A stretch of 64,000 bases of DNA from the NCBI GenBank assembly GCA_001898505.1, contig MKTZ01000008.1, positions 62,001 to 126,000 on the forward strand, read 5' to 3'. This DNA comes from Sphingobacteriales bacterium 50-39. GTDB lineage: Bacteria > Bacteroidota > Bacteroidia > Chitinophagales > Chitinophagaceae. Numbering within the stretch: the stretch's first letter is position 1; each line of letters opens with the position of its first letter. The translations under genes and the position numbers were made by a program. The notes under the pieces were generated by a model. That model saw only the letters and a list, made by a program, of their open reading frames with translations, had not been told where the DNA came from and searched no databases. This document shows, piece by piece, positions 1 through 8,319 of this stretch.

Positions 1-2
1 TA

Positions 3-413
3 TTACGTCGATGGGGGCAGGCCTGTCAGGTACTGTCGGCATTTTTGCTGTCGGCCCTTTTGGCGCAAATACTCAAAAACGTCTTTTCCATGCCCCGTCC
101 CCGTGAATTCTTTCTGCCGGGCGAGTATCTTTATTTTATACCCGGCATTACCCTCAACGGGCATGCCAGCTTCCCTTCCGGGCATAGTACGTCGATATTT
201 GCCCTGGCCACTATGCTGGCCATATTCGAGCCGAACAAGCGATTGAATATCTTCTATGTGCTGGTAGCCGTTGCCGTGGGGTATTCGAGGATATATTTAG
301 GGCAGCATTTTCTCACGGATGTGCTCATGGGTTCCTTTTTGGGGGTAATGACGGCTATTGGCATACGCTGGCTTTTTCTGGAAAAGTTCAATAAATACGA
401 GATACTGCGCTAA
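3..413 (+). CDS. PAP2-family phosphatase, 5' end missing
   Basis: The gene runs in from the left edge, and about 136 codons are visible. It carries the three PAP2 phosphatase motifs in order: K-x6-RP (KNVFSMPRP), PSGH (FPSGHSTS) and SR-x5-H-x3-D (SRIYLGQHFLTD). These form the histidine-phosphate active site. Hydrophobic segments around them fit a polytopic membrane protein. The family removes phosphate from lipid phosphates or lipid diphosphates such as undecaprenyl diphosphate. Two genes downstream handle lipid-linked sugars (a DPM1-like GT2 and an ArnT/PMT-like GT), so a role in recycling the lipid carrier is plausible but inferred. The substrate cannot be read from the sequence. Confidence 0.85.
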   Translation, partial: LRRWGQACQVLSAFLLSALLAQILKNVFSMPRPREFFLPGEYLYFIPGITLNGHASFPSGHSTSIFALATMLAIFEPNKRLNIFYVLVAVAVGYSRIYLGQHFLTDVLMGSFLGVMTAIGIRWLFLEKFNKYEILR

Positions 414-501
414 TACTTCTGTGTTTCCACCTAAAATTTTCTGTATTGATATGATATCCGTAGGTTTGCCGTCTATTTTTGGATGAAAAAGCGGACCACG
501 C

Positions 502-1251
502 ATGATTGAAGGTAAAAAACTGGTGATCGTCCTGCCGGCCTATAATGCCGCACTTACACTCCGTAAGACCTACGCCGAGATCCCATTCGAGATCGTGGAC
601 GAGGTGGTTTTGGTGGATGACAACAGCAGCGACAAGACGGTGGAGGTAGCCAGGGAGCTAGGGATTTCCCATGTCATCAAGCATGACAAGAACCGCGGAT
701 ATGGAGGCAATCAAAAAACCTGTTATAATAAAGCCCTGGAGCTGGGCGCGGACATCGTCATCATGCTCCATCCGGATTATCAGTATACTCCGAAGCTGAT
801 CCCCTCCATGGCATGGCTTATCGCCAATAATGTCTATCATGTCGTGCTGGGGGCGAGGACGTTGGGTAAAGGCGCGTTGCAAGGGGGGATGCCTTTGTAC
901 AAATACATTTTCAACCGGATGCTCACCTTTTTCGAGAACGTGATGCTTCGTCAGAAGGTGGCCGAATACCATACGGGTTACCGGGCCTTTAGCCGGGAGG
1001 TCCTGGAGCGGATCAACTATGAGGTGAATTCGGAAGATTTTGTCTTTGACAACCAAATGCTCTCCCAGATCATTTATTTAGGTTATGAGATTGCGGAGAT
1101 CACCTGTCCTACCCGCTATTTCGAAGAGGCTTCCAGCATCAACTTCCGTCGCAGCGTGACATATGGTCTGGGCGTTCTCCAGGTGTCCGTGGTACACCGC
1201 CTTTGCAAATGGGGGGTCCTGAAAAGGGATATGTATAAGCCGCGGAAATGA
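502..1251 (+). CDS. GT2-family glycosyltransferase, DPM1-like
   Basis: A 249-residue GT-A fold glycosyltransferase. It opens with the family start (VIVLPAYNAALTL), followed by VDD at about residues 38-40 and an HPDYQY segment near residue 90. There is no obvious membrane helix, so it resembles soluble DPM1-type polyprenyl-phosphate sugar synthases rather than GtrB types with C-terminal helices. Such enzymes move a sugar from a nucleotide donor to a polyprenyl phosphate on the cytoplasmic face. The next gene is a membrane GT that would use such a lipid-linked sugar, which supports the assignment. Donor sugar unknown. Confidence 0.8.
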   Translation: MIEGKKLVIVLPAYNAALTLRKTYAEIPFEIVDEVVLVDDNSSDKTVEVARELGISHVIKHDKNRGYGGNQKTCYNKALELGADIVIMLHPDYQYTPKLIPSMAWLIANNVYHVVLGARTLGKGALQGGMPLYKYIFNRMLTFFENVMLRQKVAEYHTGYRAFSREVLERINYEVNSEDFVFDNQMLSQIIYLGYEIAEITCPTRYFEEASSINFRRSVTYGLGVLQVSVVHRLCKWGVLKRDMYKPRK

Positions 1252-1276
1252 TATCTTTGCGGCCAAATGTCCGGCC

Positions 1277-2938
1277 ATGCGTTTGAATAAGACCACTACC
1301 ATTATTACTATTGCTCTTTTGGGTGTCCTTTTTTTTATCCCTTTTCTTGGCCGTGTGCATTTGTTCGATTGGGACGAGATCAATTTCGCGGAGTGTTCCC
1401 GGGAGATGATCAAGCTGGATGACTATACCCGTGTATATGTCGACTACAAGCCATTCTGGGAAAAGCCGCCCATGTACTTCTGGATGCAAAGCACCGCCAT
1501 GAAGCTATTTGGGGTCAACGAATTTGCGGCAAGGTTCCCCAATGCCGTCTGCGGCATTTTCACTTTGATCGTCGTCTTTTGTATTGGCAGACGTATCTAT
1601 GACACCCGCTTTGGGATCTTATGGGCATTGGCTTATGGCGGGTCCCTCTTTCCAAACATGTATTTCAAGTCGGGGATCATCGATCCATGGTTCAATCTCT
1701 TTACTTTTCTTTCCCTGTATTATTTTATCCTGTACCATTGGAAGAGGAATGGATTCGACAAGGAGGGTATTAAACGATCGCAGCTCTTTTATGTGTTCTG
1801 GTCCGGTGTGTTCATGGGGTTGGCCGTGCTCACCAAGGGGCAGGTGGCCCTTATGGTCTTTTTGCTTGTGCTGGGCGTATATTTCATCTACAACCGATGG
1901 AAGTTCTATTTTAACTGGGGGCATGCCCTGTTATTTTTGGTTGTCTCGACTCTTGTCCTGGGGACATGGTATGGATACGAGACATGGAAGCGAGGTCCCT
2001 GGTTCATCAACGAATTCCTTAAATACCAGTATCGTCTGTTCACTACGCATGATGCGGACCAGGCGGGGTTCTTCGGCTATCATTATATCGTGCTACTGGT
2101 TGGGTGTTTCCCCGCCTCGATCCTGGCGATCCCTTCATTTTTCAAAAGTAAATACAGCAGCAGGTATGATAAGGACTTTAAAAAATGGATGGTCTTTTTG
2201 TTCTGGGTGGTGACTATCCTGTTCACCATCGTTCAGTCCAGGATCATACATTATTCTTCTTTAGCATGGTTCCCTGTCACCTTCCTGGCTGCCTACTCGC
2301 TGTATAAATGGCAGCGGAAGGAGGCGGATTATAAGAGATATGTTGGGGTGCTCCTGGCCATCCTGGGGGGGATCATATCCCTACTGATATTGGGAGTGGC
2401 TGTAATAGGGCTGAAAGTAAGGTACCTGGCTCCCTATGTGGATGATGTATTCGCGAGGGCGAACATGGAGGCCGATGTGCATTGGGGCGGATGGGAAGGC
2501 ATCGTAGGGGCCGTCCTGGTCGTTGCGCTGATCGTGGGGATTGCTCGATTGAAAAGAGGTTTCTACGACCGGGCTGCCTGGGTATTGTTCGGAGGAATGG
2601 CCATTGTGGTATTCCTGGCATCTGCGATCATCGTACCCAAGGTCGAGCGGTATTCCCAGGGCGCGAATATCGATTTCTTTATTGCCCGTCAGGGTGAGGG
2701 TTGCTATGTGCATTGTCTGGGCTTTAAGAGCTATGGCGAGCTTTTTTATACCATGAAGGAAAAGCCAACCAATCTCAATTCTTACGATGAGCAATGGCTT
2801 TTATGGGGTGATATCGACAAGCCTGTTTATTTTGTTACAAAGGTGGACAGGGAGCAGAACTATAAATTCCCTCAGCTGAAAGAGCTATATAGAAAAAATG
2901 GGTTTGTGTTTATGAAAAGAGAAGTGCCCGGGCATTGA
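1277..2938 (+). CDS. Membrane glycosyltransferase of the ArnT/PMT (GT39/GT83) type
   Basis: A 553-residue protein with about ten or more hydrophobic segments and a soluble C-terminal tail. The first external loop carries the acidic pair typical of the family (FDWDEINF, D31, D33, E34) followed by a REM motif. Such enzymes transfer a sugar from a polyprenyl-phosphate donor to lipid A, protein or another periplasmic acceptor. A -7-like TATCTTTG lies at 1252-1259, just after the stop of the upstream GT2 gene, so it may have its own promoter; no -33 TTG is visible at the usual distance. The acceptor cannot be told. Confidence 0.8.
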   Translation: MRLNKTTTIITIALLGVLFFIPFLGRVHLFDWDEINFAECSREMIKLDDYTRVYVDYKPFWEKPPMYFWMQSTAMKLFGVNEFAARFPNAVCGIFTLIVVFCIGRRIYDTRFGILWALAYGGSLFPNMYFKSGIIDPWFNLFTFLSLYYFILYHWKRNGFDKEGIKRSQLFYVFWSGVFMGLAVLTKGQVALMVFLLVLGVYFIYNRWKFYFNWGHALLFLVVSTLVLGTWYGYETWKRGPWFINEFLKYQYRLFTTHDADQAGFFGYHYIVLLVGCFPASILAIPSFFKSKYSSRYDKDFKKWMVFLFWVVTILFTIVQSRIIHYSSLAWFPVTFLAAYSLYKWQRKEADYKRYVGVLLAILGGIISLLILGVAVIGLKVRYLAPYVDDVFARANMEADVHWGGWEGIVGAVLVVALIVGIARLKRGFYDRAAWVLFGGMAIVVFLASAIIVPKVERYSQGANIDFFIARQGEGCYVHCLGFKSYGELFYTMKEKPTNLNSYDEQWLLWGDIDKPVYFVTKVDREQNYKFPQLKELYRKNGFVFMKREVPGH

Positions 2939-2970
2939 CCCAGGCATGTGCATGTTCCGGTAAGAACGGG

Positions 2971-3813
2971 TTATTTCTTCTTCGAAAAGAATTTTAGCAT
3001 GTTGCTGACCACCTTGTCGTTGGCGCCCAGTCTGCCTTTGATGGCTGTATACAGGGATACCATGGCATTGTCCAGGCGTACCAGGATCTTTTTGCCTCCT
3101 TCGCCGGGCCGGGCCTGGTAATGGGTGGCCCTACGGAAGGGGTTTGCTTCCTCTGTATAATAATAAAGAGCGATAGATCGTCTGAAAACGCCTTCGGGGC
3201 AGGTCATGGGTTCCGGATGACCGTGGTAAGAGTCGGCGTCCGTATTGAAGATGACACAGCGGTTGAAGACGGGGAGTACGGCTTCTTCACAGGCCTTCAT
3301 TTTTCTATCCCAGAGCTCCAGCTTGCCGCCCCAGGCTTCTTCCCATTCTTTGTTTAGATAGACCAGGACATTGACCCGGCGCTGCCAGTTGCGGTGATGA
3401 GGGTGGACCGTGAAGTCTGCGTGAATGTTGAGAAATCCGCCGCGGGTGGATTGGTGTATACCACCTCCTTCCAGACCGTCGTCCTTCTGCAGGCCTTTGA
3501 TGCCTGTGAGCTTGCTGAGGAATTCGAGGAATTCGGGGGAGTTCAGCTCGTTGATCGTGCTTTTGATCGTCCCGGGCAGAAGGTCCAGCTTGTTGAGACC
3601 ACGCTTGTTCTCGTTGTAGTGCTTATAATTGATCCATCCATCTGTCTCGTTGAGCTTGTTGAATTCTGCGATGCAGTCTTTCAATACTTCGGGATTCAGG
3701 AAGTTCTCCAGTACGATGTGAGGATATGGACTTGCTTTTTGATACCGTTTGCTCAGTTCATCCAGTTGGCTTGTCCATTTGCTATAATCAAAGATTTGAG
3801 TCGTGGTTGTCAC
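2971..3813 (-). CDS. 2OG-Fe(II) oxygenase, prolyl 4-hydroxylase-like
   Basis: A 280-residue protein with a double-stranded beta-helix dioxygenase signature: HxD at H131/D133 (NIHADF), a distal histidine near H197 (SYHGHP) and the 2-oxoglutarate-binding arginine near R212 (FRRSIALYYY). No signal peptide is seen, so it should be cytoplasmic. Related proteins hydroxylate proteins or small metabolites, and some sit in glycan or natural-product loci. The gene converges with the glycosyltransferase upstream and stands alone. Substrate unknown. Confidence 0.8.
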   Translation of the reverse strand: MTTTTQIFDYSKWTSQLDELSKRYQKASPYPHIVLENFLNPEVLKDCIAEFNKLNETDGWINYKHYNENKRGLNKLDLLPGTIKSTINELNSPEFLEFLSKLTGIKGLQKDDGLEGGGIHQSTRGGFLNIHADFTVHPHHRNWQRRVNVLVYLNKEWEEAWGGKLELWDRKMKACEEAVLPVFNRCVIFNTDADSYHGHPEPMTCPEGVFRRSIALYYYTEEANPFRRATHYQARPGEGGKKILVRLDNAMVSLYTAIKGRLGANDKVVSNMLKFFSKKK

Positions 3814-3905
3814 TTTTGGATTTTTTTATTTGGCCTTTCGAAGGGGCAAAGGTACCAAAATCCTGCAATTTTGACGCACCGGGGGGTTATTGGGGAGTTA
3901 AACTG

Positions 3906-4955
3906 TCAATCCCGCCTGGATTCCAGCGTAAACCCGATAGTGGTGCCTACGTCCGGGGTGCTCCGGACATGGATGGACTGGCTGTGCGCCTCTATAATAT
4001 GTTTGCAAATAGCGAGCCCCAGGCCCGTACCGCCTTTGTCCCTGCTTCGGGCGGCATCTGTACGGTAGAACCGCTCAAATATCCTTGAAAGATGTTCTTC
4101 TTCTATGCCGATGCCGTCATCGCTGATCTCAATCAATACATTTTTCTCATCTATCCGGTAGATGCTGGCTACTATGCTGCCTCCTGTTTTGCCGTATTTG
4201 GTGGCGTTCTCCACCAGGTTGATCAGCACCATCCGGATCTTTTCCTTGTCCGCAAAGACTGTAATAGGGGATTCGCAGCCTTTTTTGATGGAGGTCTTTA
4301 TGTTCTTCCGGCTTGTCTTGATGGAAAGGGACTCGAAGATCTCTTTGATGAGGTCCTGGATGATAAAATTCTGTTTGTACAGGAGCTGTTCGCCTCTTTC
4401 GAGGGTAGAGATCTCGTCGAGGTCGTTCATGAGATTGACCAGCCTGTCCACGTTCTTGGCGGCGTTCTCCAGGAATTTGGTCCGTATCACCGAGTCTTCC
4501 ATGGCCCCATTGAGCAGGGTATCTACGTATCCCTGTATGGCAAAAATGGGAGTTTTGAACTCGTGGGCCAGGTTTTGAAGGAACTCTTTGCGGTAGGCTT
4601 CGTTCTTTTTTAACAATTCAATTTCTTCGTTGCGCTTTTCTCCCCATTTCTCCACGTCTTCCCTCACTTCGTCGATACTTTTTTGGGGGAGTATGTATTT
4701 AAAATACACCTCTTCCTTTTTGGTAGCTTTTGTCTGGTGGATCAGCTTGTAGATGAGCTTTATCTTCCGGTAGATAAATTTCTCCAGTGTGAACTGGATC
4801 AGGCCATAACTGCCGGAGAAGATGATAAGAAGGCTGGCTGCTCCAACGATGCTATTGCCTGTAAGGAAGAAGATACCCGCGGAGATAGGCAGGGCCAGCA
4901 ACCCGGCTGTCAGCGCGGAAAGTTGTTTGGGGGATAAATTCTTCGTGGAAGGCAT
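3906..4955 (-). CDS. Sensor histidine kinase, PhoR-like
   Basis: A 349-residue sensor kinase with two closely spaced N-terminal membrane helices (about 13-31 and 35-55), so almost no periplasmic sensor domain. The phospho-accepting histidine is H131 in the H-box AHEFKTPI. The ATPase domain has the N box (NLVENATKYG), G1 (DDGIGIEEEH), an F box (FERFYR) and G2 (GGTGLGLAI). It lies 35 bp downstream of an OmpR-type response regulator on the same strand, so the two form a pair. The layout resembles phosphate-type PhoR/PhoB of Bacteroidota, but the signal is not proven. Confidence 0.9.
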   Translation of the reverse strand: MPSTKNLSPKQLSALTAGLLALPISAGIFFLTGNSIVGAASLLIIFSGSYGLIQFTLEKFIYRKIKLIYKLIHQTKATKKEEVYFKYILPQKSIDEVREDVEKWGEKRNEEIELLKKNEAYRKEFLQNLAHEFKTPIFAIQGYVDTLLNGAMEDSVIRTKFLENAAKNVDRLVNLMNDLDEISTLERGEQLLYKQNFIIQDLIKEIFESLSIKTSRKNIKTSIKKGCESPITVFADKEKIRMVLINLVENATKYGKTGGSIVASIYRIDEKNVLIEISDDGIGIEEEHLSRIFERFYRTDAARSRDKGGTGLGLAICKHIIEAHSQSIHVRSTPDVGTTIGFTLESRRD

Positions 4956-4990
4956 CCTGTAAAGTTACTGCAAGTACGGGACTTGGCGGC

Positions 4991-5671
4991 TCAGAGATTG
5001 AACTTATAGCCTACGCCTTTTACAGTCGTGATACAATCCAGTCCTAATTTTTGGCGGATCTTACGGATATGCACATCGATGGTACGGTCGCCTACGATGA
5101 CCTCGTTGCCCCATACCTGGTTCAGGATCTCGTTGCGTAAAAAGACCCGGCCTGGCCTGGAGGCCAGCAGGTAAAGCAGCTCGAATTCCTTTTTGGCCAG
5201 TGTAACGTCCTTCCCATCCACGGTGACCTCGAATTTAGCAGGATCGATGCTGAGGTTCTCTATTTTCAGGACTTTTTCTTCGGGCTCTTTATTTACCCGC
5301 CGGAAAAGAGCATTTACGCGGCTGATGAGGATCTTTGGGCTTATAGGTTTTGTAACGTAGTCGTCTGCTCCTGTTTCCAGTCCCCGTACATGAGAACCTT
5401 CGTCGCTGAGCGCTGTGAGGAATAAGATCAGGGTCTCTTTGAATGCCGGCTGTGCACGAAGGATCTCACAAACTTCCACACCATTTTTTTTCGGCATCAT
5501 TATGTCCAGGATAATAAGATCAGGGCGGGCCATTTTGGCTTTACCCACTGCCTCGTCCCCATCTTTAGCCGTCACCACATCATATCCTTCTTTGCTAAGA
5601 TTGTACTGAATAATCTCTAAGATATCTGGTTCATCGTCGGCTATCAGGATCTTCTTGCCTTTGGATTCCAT
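4991..5671 (-). CDS. Response regulator, OmpR/PhoB family
   Basis: A 226-residue regulator with an N-terminal receiver domain (phospho-acceptor D56 in LIILDIMMP, conserved YVTKP lysine) and a C-terminal winged-helix DNA-binding domain (GDRTIDVHIRKIRQKLG). It precedes and probably shares an operon with the histidine kinase. A possible -7 element on this strand (TAGGTTTG, positions 5696-5689) lies just upstream of the start. Phosphate control is a reasonable guess from PhoB-like sequence but is not shown here. Confidence 0.9.
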   Translation of the reverse strand: MESKGKKILIADDEPDILEIIQYNLSKEGYDVVTAKDGDEAVGKAKMARPDLIILDIMMPKKNGVEVCEILRAQPAFKETLILFLTALSDEGSHVRGLETGADDYVTKPISPKILISRVNALFRRVNKEPEEKVLKIENLSIDPAKFEVTVDGKDVTLAKKEFELLYLLASRPGRVFLRNEILNQVWGNEVIVGDRTIDVHIRKIRQKLGLDCITTVKGVGYKFNL

Positions 5672-5937
5672 CTAACTAAAAATTTACGCAAACCTACTGG
5701 AAATAAAGCTATGGGCCGATTGCCGGCAGATCAGTTTACAATTTGTTAATACATAAATAACATGGCCCGTGTAGCCTTGTTCTTTGAAAATAAAGAAAAA
5801 CATGCTCTCAGATACCTTCAGGCCGGGGTTTGGCGTTTCTGTCTTCCAGGGGTACTCTACTGTATAACACGAACTTATCTTGTTTTTGGCATAGTTTTCC
5901 TTTGCTTTGCAGTATATTACAGAGGGGGGTAGCAGTT

Positions 5938-8169
5938 ATGAATCTATTTTTACGATCTGTTCTATTTTCGGGAACCTTATTACTATCTCTTCGGGGGGTG
6001 GCACAGAATACTGCCTATCCTTATAAGGTGGCCCAGGACCTGATGCTCTGGCATGACAATGTGGATAAGGAGCAGCAGAAGTTTATCATTGCCGGCGGAG
6101 GTAATGATACGCTTATCCGTCTTGCAAAAGATGAGGCTGTCAACTTTCAGATCACCGACGCGCTGTTACGCCGGGTAGATGAGCTGCAGCAGCACATCGA
6201 ATTCGACTCTACTCTCAATACCAATAATAAGAAGAAATATCTCCGGGCATTGGAGATCCTTTTAAGGGGATTCTATCAGTCTTATAAGGCAAAGGATATA
6301 CAGGCTGCGGCTGCCCCCGCCCTTATCACCGCGTTTGACACTGCCATGAAGCTGGATAGGAACGGGCAGAGTATCGAGCCCGTCATTGCGAGCGGAAGCT
6401 ACGAGATAGGTAAGATACTGGTGGAGTGTTTTTTGTATCCCACCGAGAATATAGGCGTCAAACCTTCCCGTCTCTATCTCACCCGGCGCTATTGTGAAAT
6501 GCATCCATCGTTGATCCTCAACTATTTATCTTCTCATCCGGGTCTCCCGTTCGAAGATAGCCTTATCGTTATGGCGGGTCATCATGATGTCCGTCAGCTA
6601 TATGATTTTGCGACCACCAGCGGTGAATTGGGGGCTCATATCCGCAATAGCAAGGATACTCTCGTTCATATCGTGGCCAAGCTGGCGAATAGCAGGAATG
6701 GGAGTGGTCAATTGTATTTTCCGTTCCTGGACAACCTGGTGAAGGGGCGGATCACTACCGAGGAAATAGATAAGGTAAAGGATGACAACCTGAATTACTA
6801 CCGGCTGCTCGTAAGGACCCGGATGGACTATGCTGCCCGGATACTCCCGCCCGAAAGAGATACTCCGCTGGAAATGAATGCGTTGACGGATATGCTTATG
6901 AAGAAGGGGAAACAGGTTTTTGTCCAGGAGATCAATGCCCTGCATACGGTAGACAACCCTGCCGTCCGGTTTAAGATATTGGACCCGTTGACGCCGGCGG
7001 AATTGTACTATCTCATTGTCCTCAGCGAGGATGAGATATATACATCCAGCTATCTGGGGGTTTATGACAGGATATTCCAGCGTATGGCCAATCCTTATGG
7101 GGACAGCCTGATCATGCAGATGCATGGGGATTATTTCCGGAAGTTCATCAAGATGGCTGCCGCCTATAATAAGCTGGATCATTTTCTCGGCACGATGGAC
7201 AAGCAGAATGCCGGGACTATTATGAAATCCTTTATCATTCACCTGGAGAAGGCCAATGAGGAAGAGGCCGTGGATGTGGCCGACAGCTATAGCAGCATTT
7301 TTGAAAAAAATCCAACGCTGGCCAGGTTTATTCTTGGGGAGGTAAAGGCCAACTACGATAGAATGATCGCAGCCGATGATAAGAAGGGTATTGTCATTTA
7401 CAGTCTGCTGGAGACCCTGTTCGAGTCGGCAGACAGCAGTACCGGGACCGATCTTTCTGCCAGGCTGGGTATTCCGCCCGTCTATAGTGTCGATTATAAT
7501 TCTCTGGCAGATGACAGCGGCCGGGTGATCCAGCAGGTGTTCTTTTATGGCGACGAGGATAAGGATGGGCAAAATTCATTTATAAACTTTATGGCATTGT
7601 TCCATCCCAAGCCCGGCGCCAAGCCGGAGTGGAAGATCACGGAAAACCCCCAATGGGTCACTATTTCTTCCCTGAAAGGCAAACCCGTGCTCATTTTTGC
7701 CAACAAGCCGCTCTTTGGGGAAGATGACCCGGATGATAAGGCCCAGAAGGCGCTGGCTGCGTACCTGGAAAGCCGTCATCTGAGGCCTACGATCGTCATT
7801 CACAGGGGGCATAGCTATCACGTAAAATATACCATTTACCAGATGCCGGCGACCGCCCGTATCGTGGTGCTCGGGTCATGCGGGGGGTATAATAACCTCA
7901 GTGAAGTGCTGAAGATCAATGAAGATGCGCATATCATCTCCTCCAAGCAGGTGGGTACCAAGACCGTCAATGAGCCCATACTGCAGGCCATCAACAACAC
8001 GCTCCTCGCGGGTAAGGACATCGAATGGCTGCCTATGTGGAGGGAGCTAAGCGCCCGGTTCCAGAGTGATCCTGGGGCGAAAGAGAAGTTCGACGATTAT
8101 ATTCCTCCGTATAAGAACCTGGGCGCCATCTTTATAAAGGCCTATCGAAAGGCGATGGATGATGAATAG
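5938..8169 (+). CDS. Large secreted protein with a possible clan CD cysteine-protease-like C-terminus
   Basis: I choose the ATG at 5938 because it follows a purine-rich AGAGGGGGG and starts a clear signal peptide (about residues 1-23, ending GVAQ). An in-frame extension back to 5830 has no such features. The protein is 743 residues and most of it looks helical and unfamiliar. Near the end a hydrophobic strand leads into HRGHSYH (H622 and H625), and a second strand leads into LGSCGG (C648). A histidine after one strand and a cysteine after the next resembles the dyad of clan CD peptidases (caspase, gingipain, separase). This is pattern resemblance only, and I do not recognise the family. Confidence 0.75.
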   Translation: MNLFLRSVLFSGTLLLSLRGVAQNTAYPYKVAQDLMLWHDNVDKEQQKFIIAGGGNDTLIRLAKDEAVNFQITDALLRRVDELQQHIEFDSTLNTNNKKKYLRALEILLRGFYQSYKAKDIQAAAAPALITAFDTAMKLDRNGQSIEPVIASGSYEIGKILVECFLYPTENIGVKPSRLYLTRRYCEMHPSLILNYLSSHPGLPFEDSLIVMAGHHDVRQLYDFATTSGELGAHIRNSKDTLVHIVAKLANSRNGSGQLYFPFLDNLVKGRITTEEIDKVKDDNLNYYRLLVRTRMDYAARILPPERDTPLEMNALTDMLMKKGKQVFVQEINALHTVDNPAVRFKILDPLTPAELYYLIVLSEDEIYTSSYLGVYDRIFQRMANPYGDSLIMQMHGDYFRKFIKMAAAYNKLDHFLGTMDKQNAGTIMKSFIIHLEKANEEEAVDVADSYSSIFEKNPTLARFILGEVKANYDRMIAADDKKGIVIYSLLETLFESADSSTGTDLSARLGIPPVYSVDYNSLADDSGRVIQQVFFYGDEDKDGQNSFINFMALFHPKPGAKPEWKITENPQWVTISSLKGKPVLIFANKPLFGEDDPDDKAQKALAAYLESRHLRPTIVIHRGHSYHVKYTIYQMPATARIVVLGSCGGYNNLSEVLKINEDAHIISSKQVGTKTVNEPILQAINNTLLAGKDIEWLPMWRELSARFQSDPGAKEKFDDYIPPYKNLGAIFIKAYRKAMDDE

Positions 8170-8229
8170 GTTGAGCGGTAAGTATCCATGGAGCTATGAG
8201 CGGATACTTATTGTAATTTTGCTGCTTAT

Positions 8230-8318
8230 GGCGGACCACAGGTCTGCCGCCCGAAGGGCCATCATTAGCGGTGATGGATCCCAAGGGTAAATTTCAGAAT
8301 GAACCTTGGGTCCATCAC
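8230..8318 (-). repeat. Dispersed three-hairpin repeat, copy 1
   Basis: Read on the minus strand this copy has the core CTAATGATG, then the hairpin GCCCTTCGGGC (8259-8249), then a stem GGCAGACC / GGTCCGCC with loop TGT (8248-8230). A third, longer hairpin pairs 8271-8286 with 8304-8318 (about 15 pairs with one bulge). It ends one base before the ATG of the ABC exporter at 8320, so in that mRNA it could affect ribosome access. Confidence 0.75.
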
Positions 8319-8319
8319 A

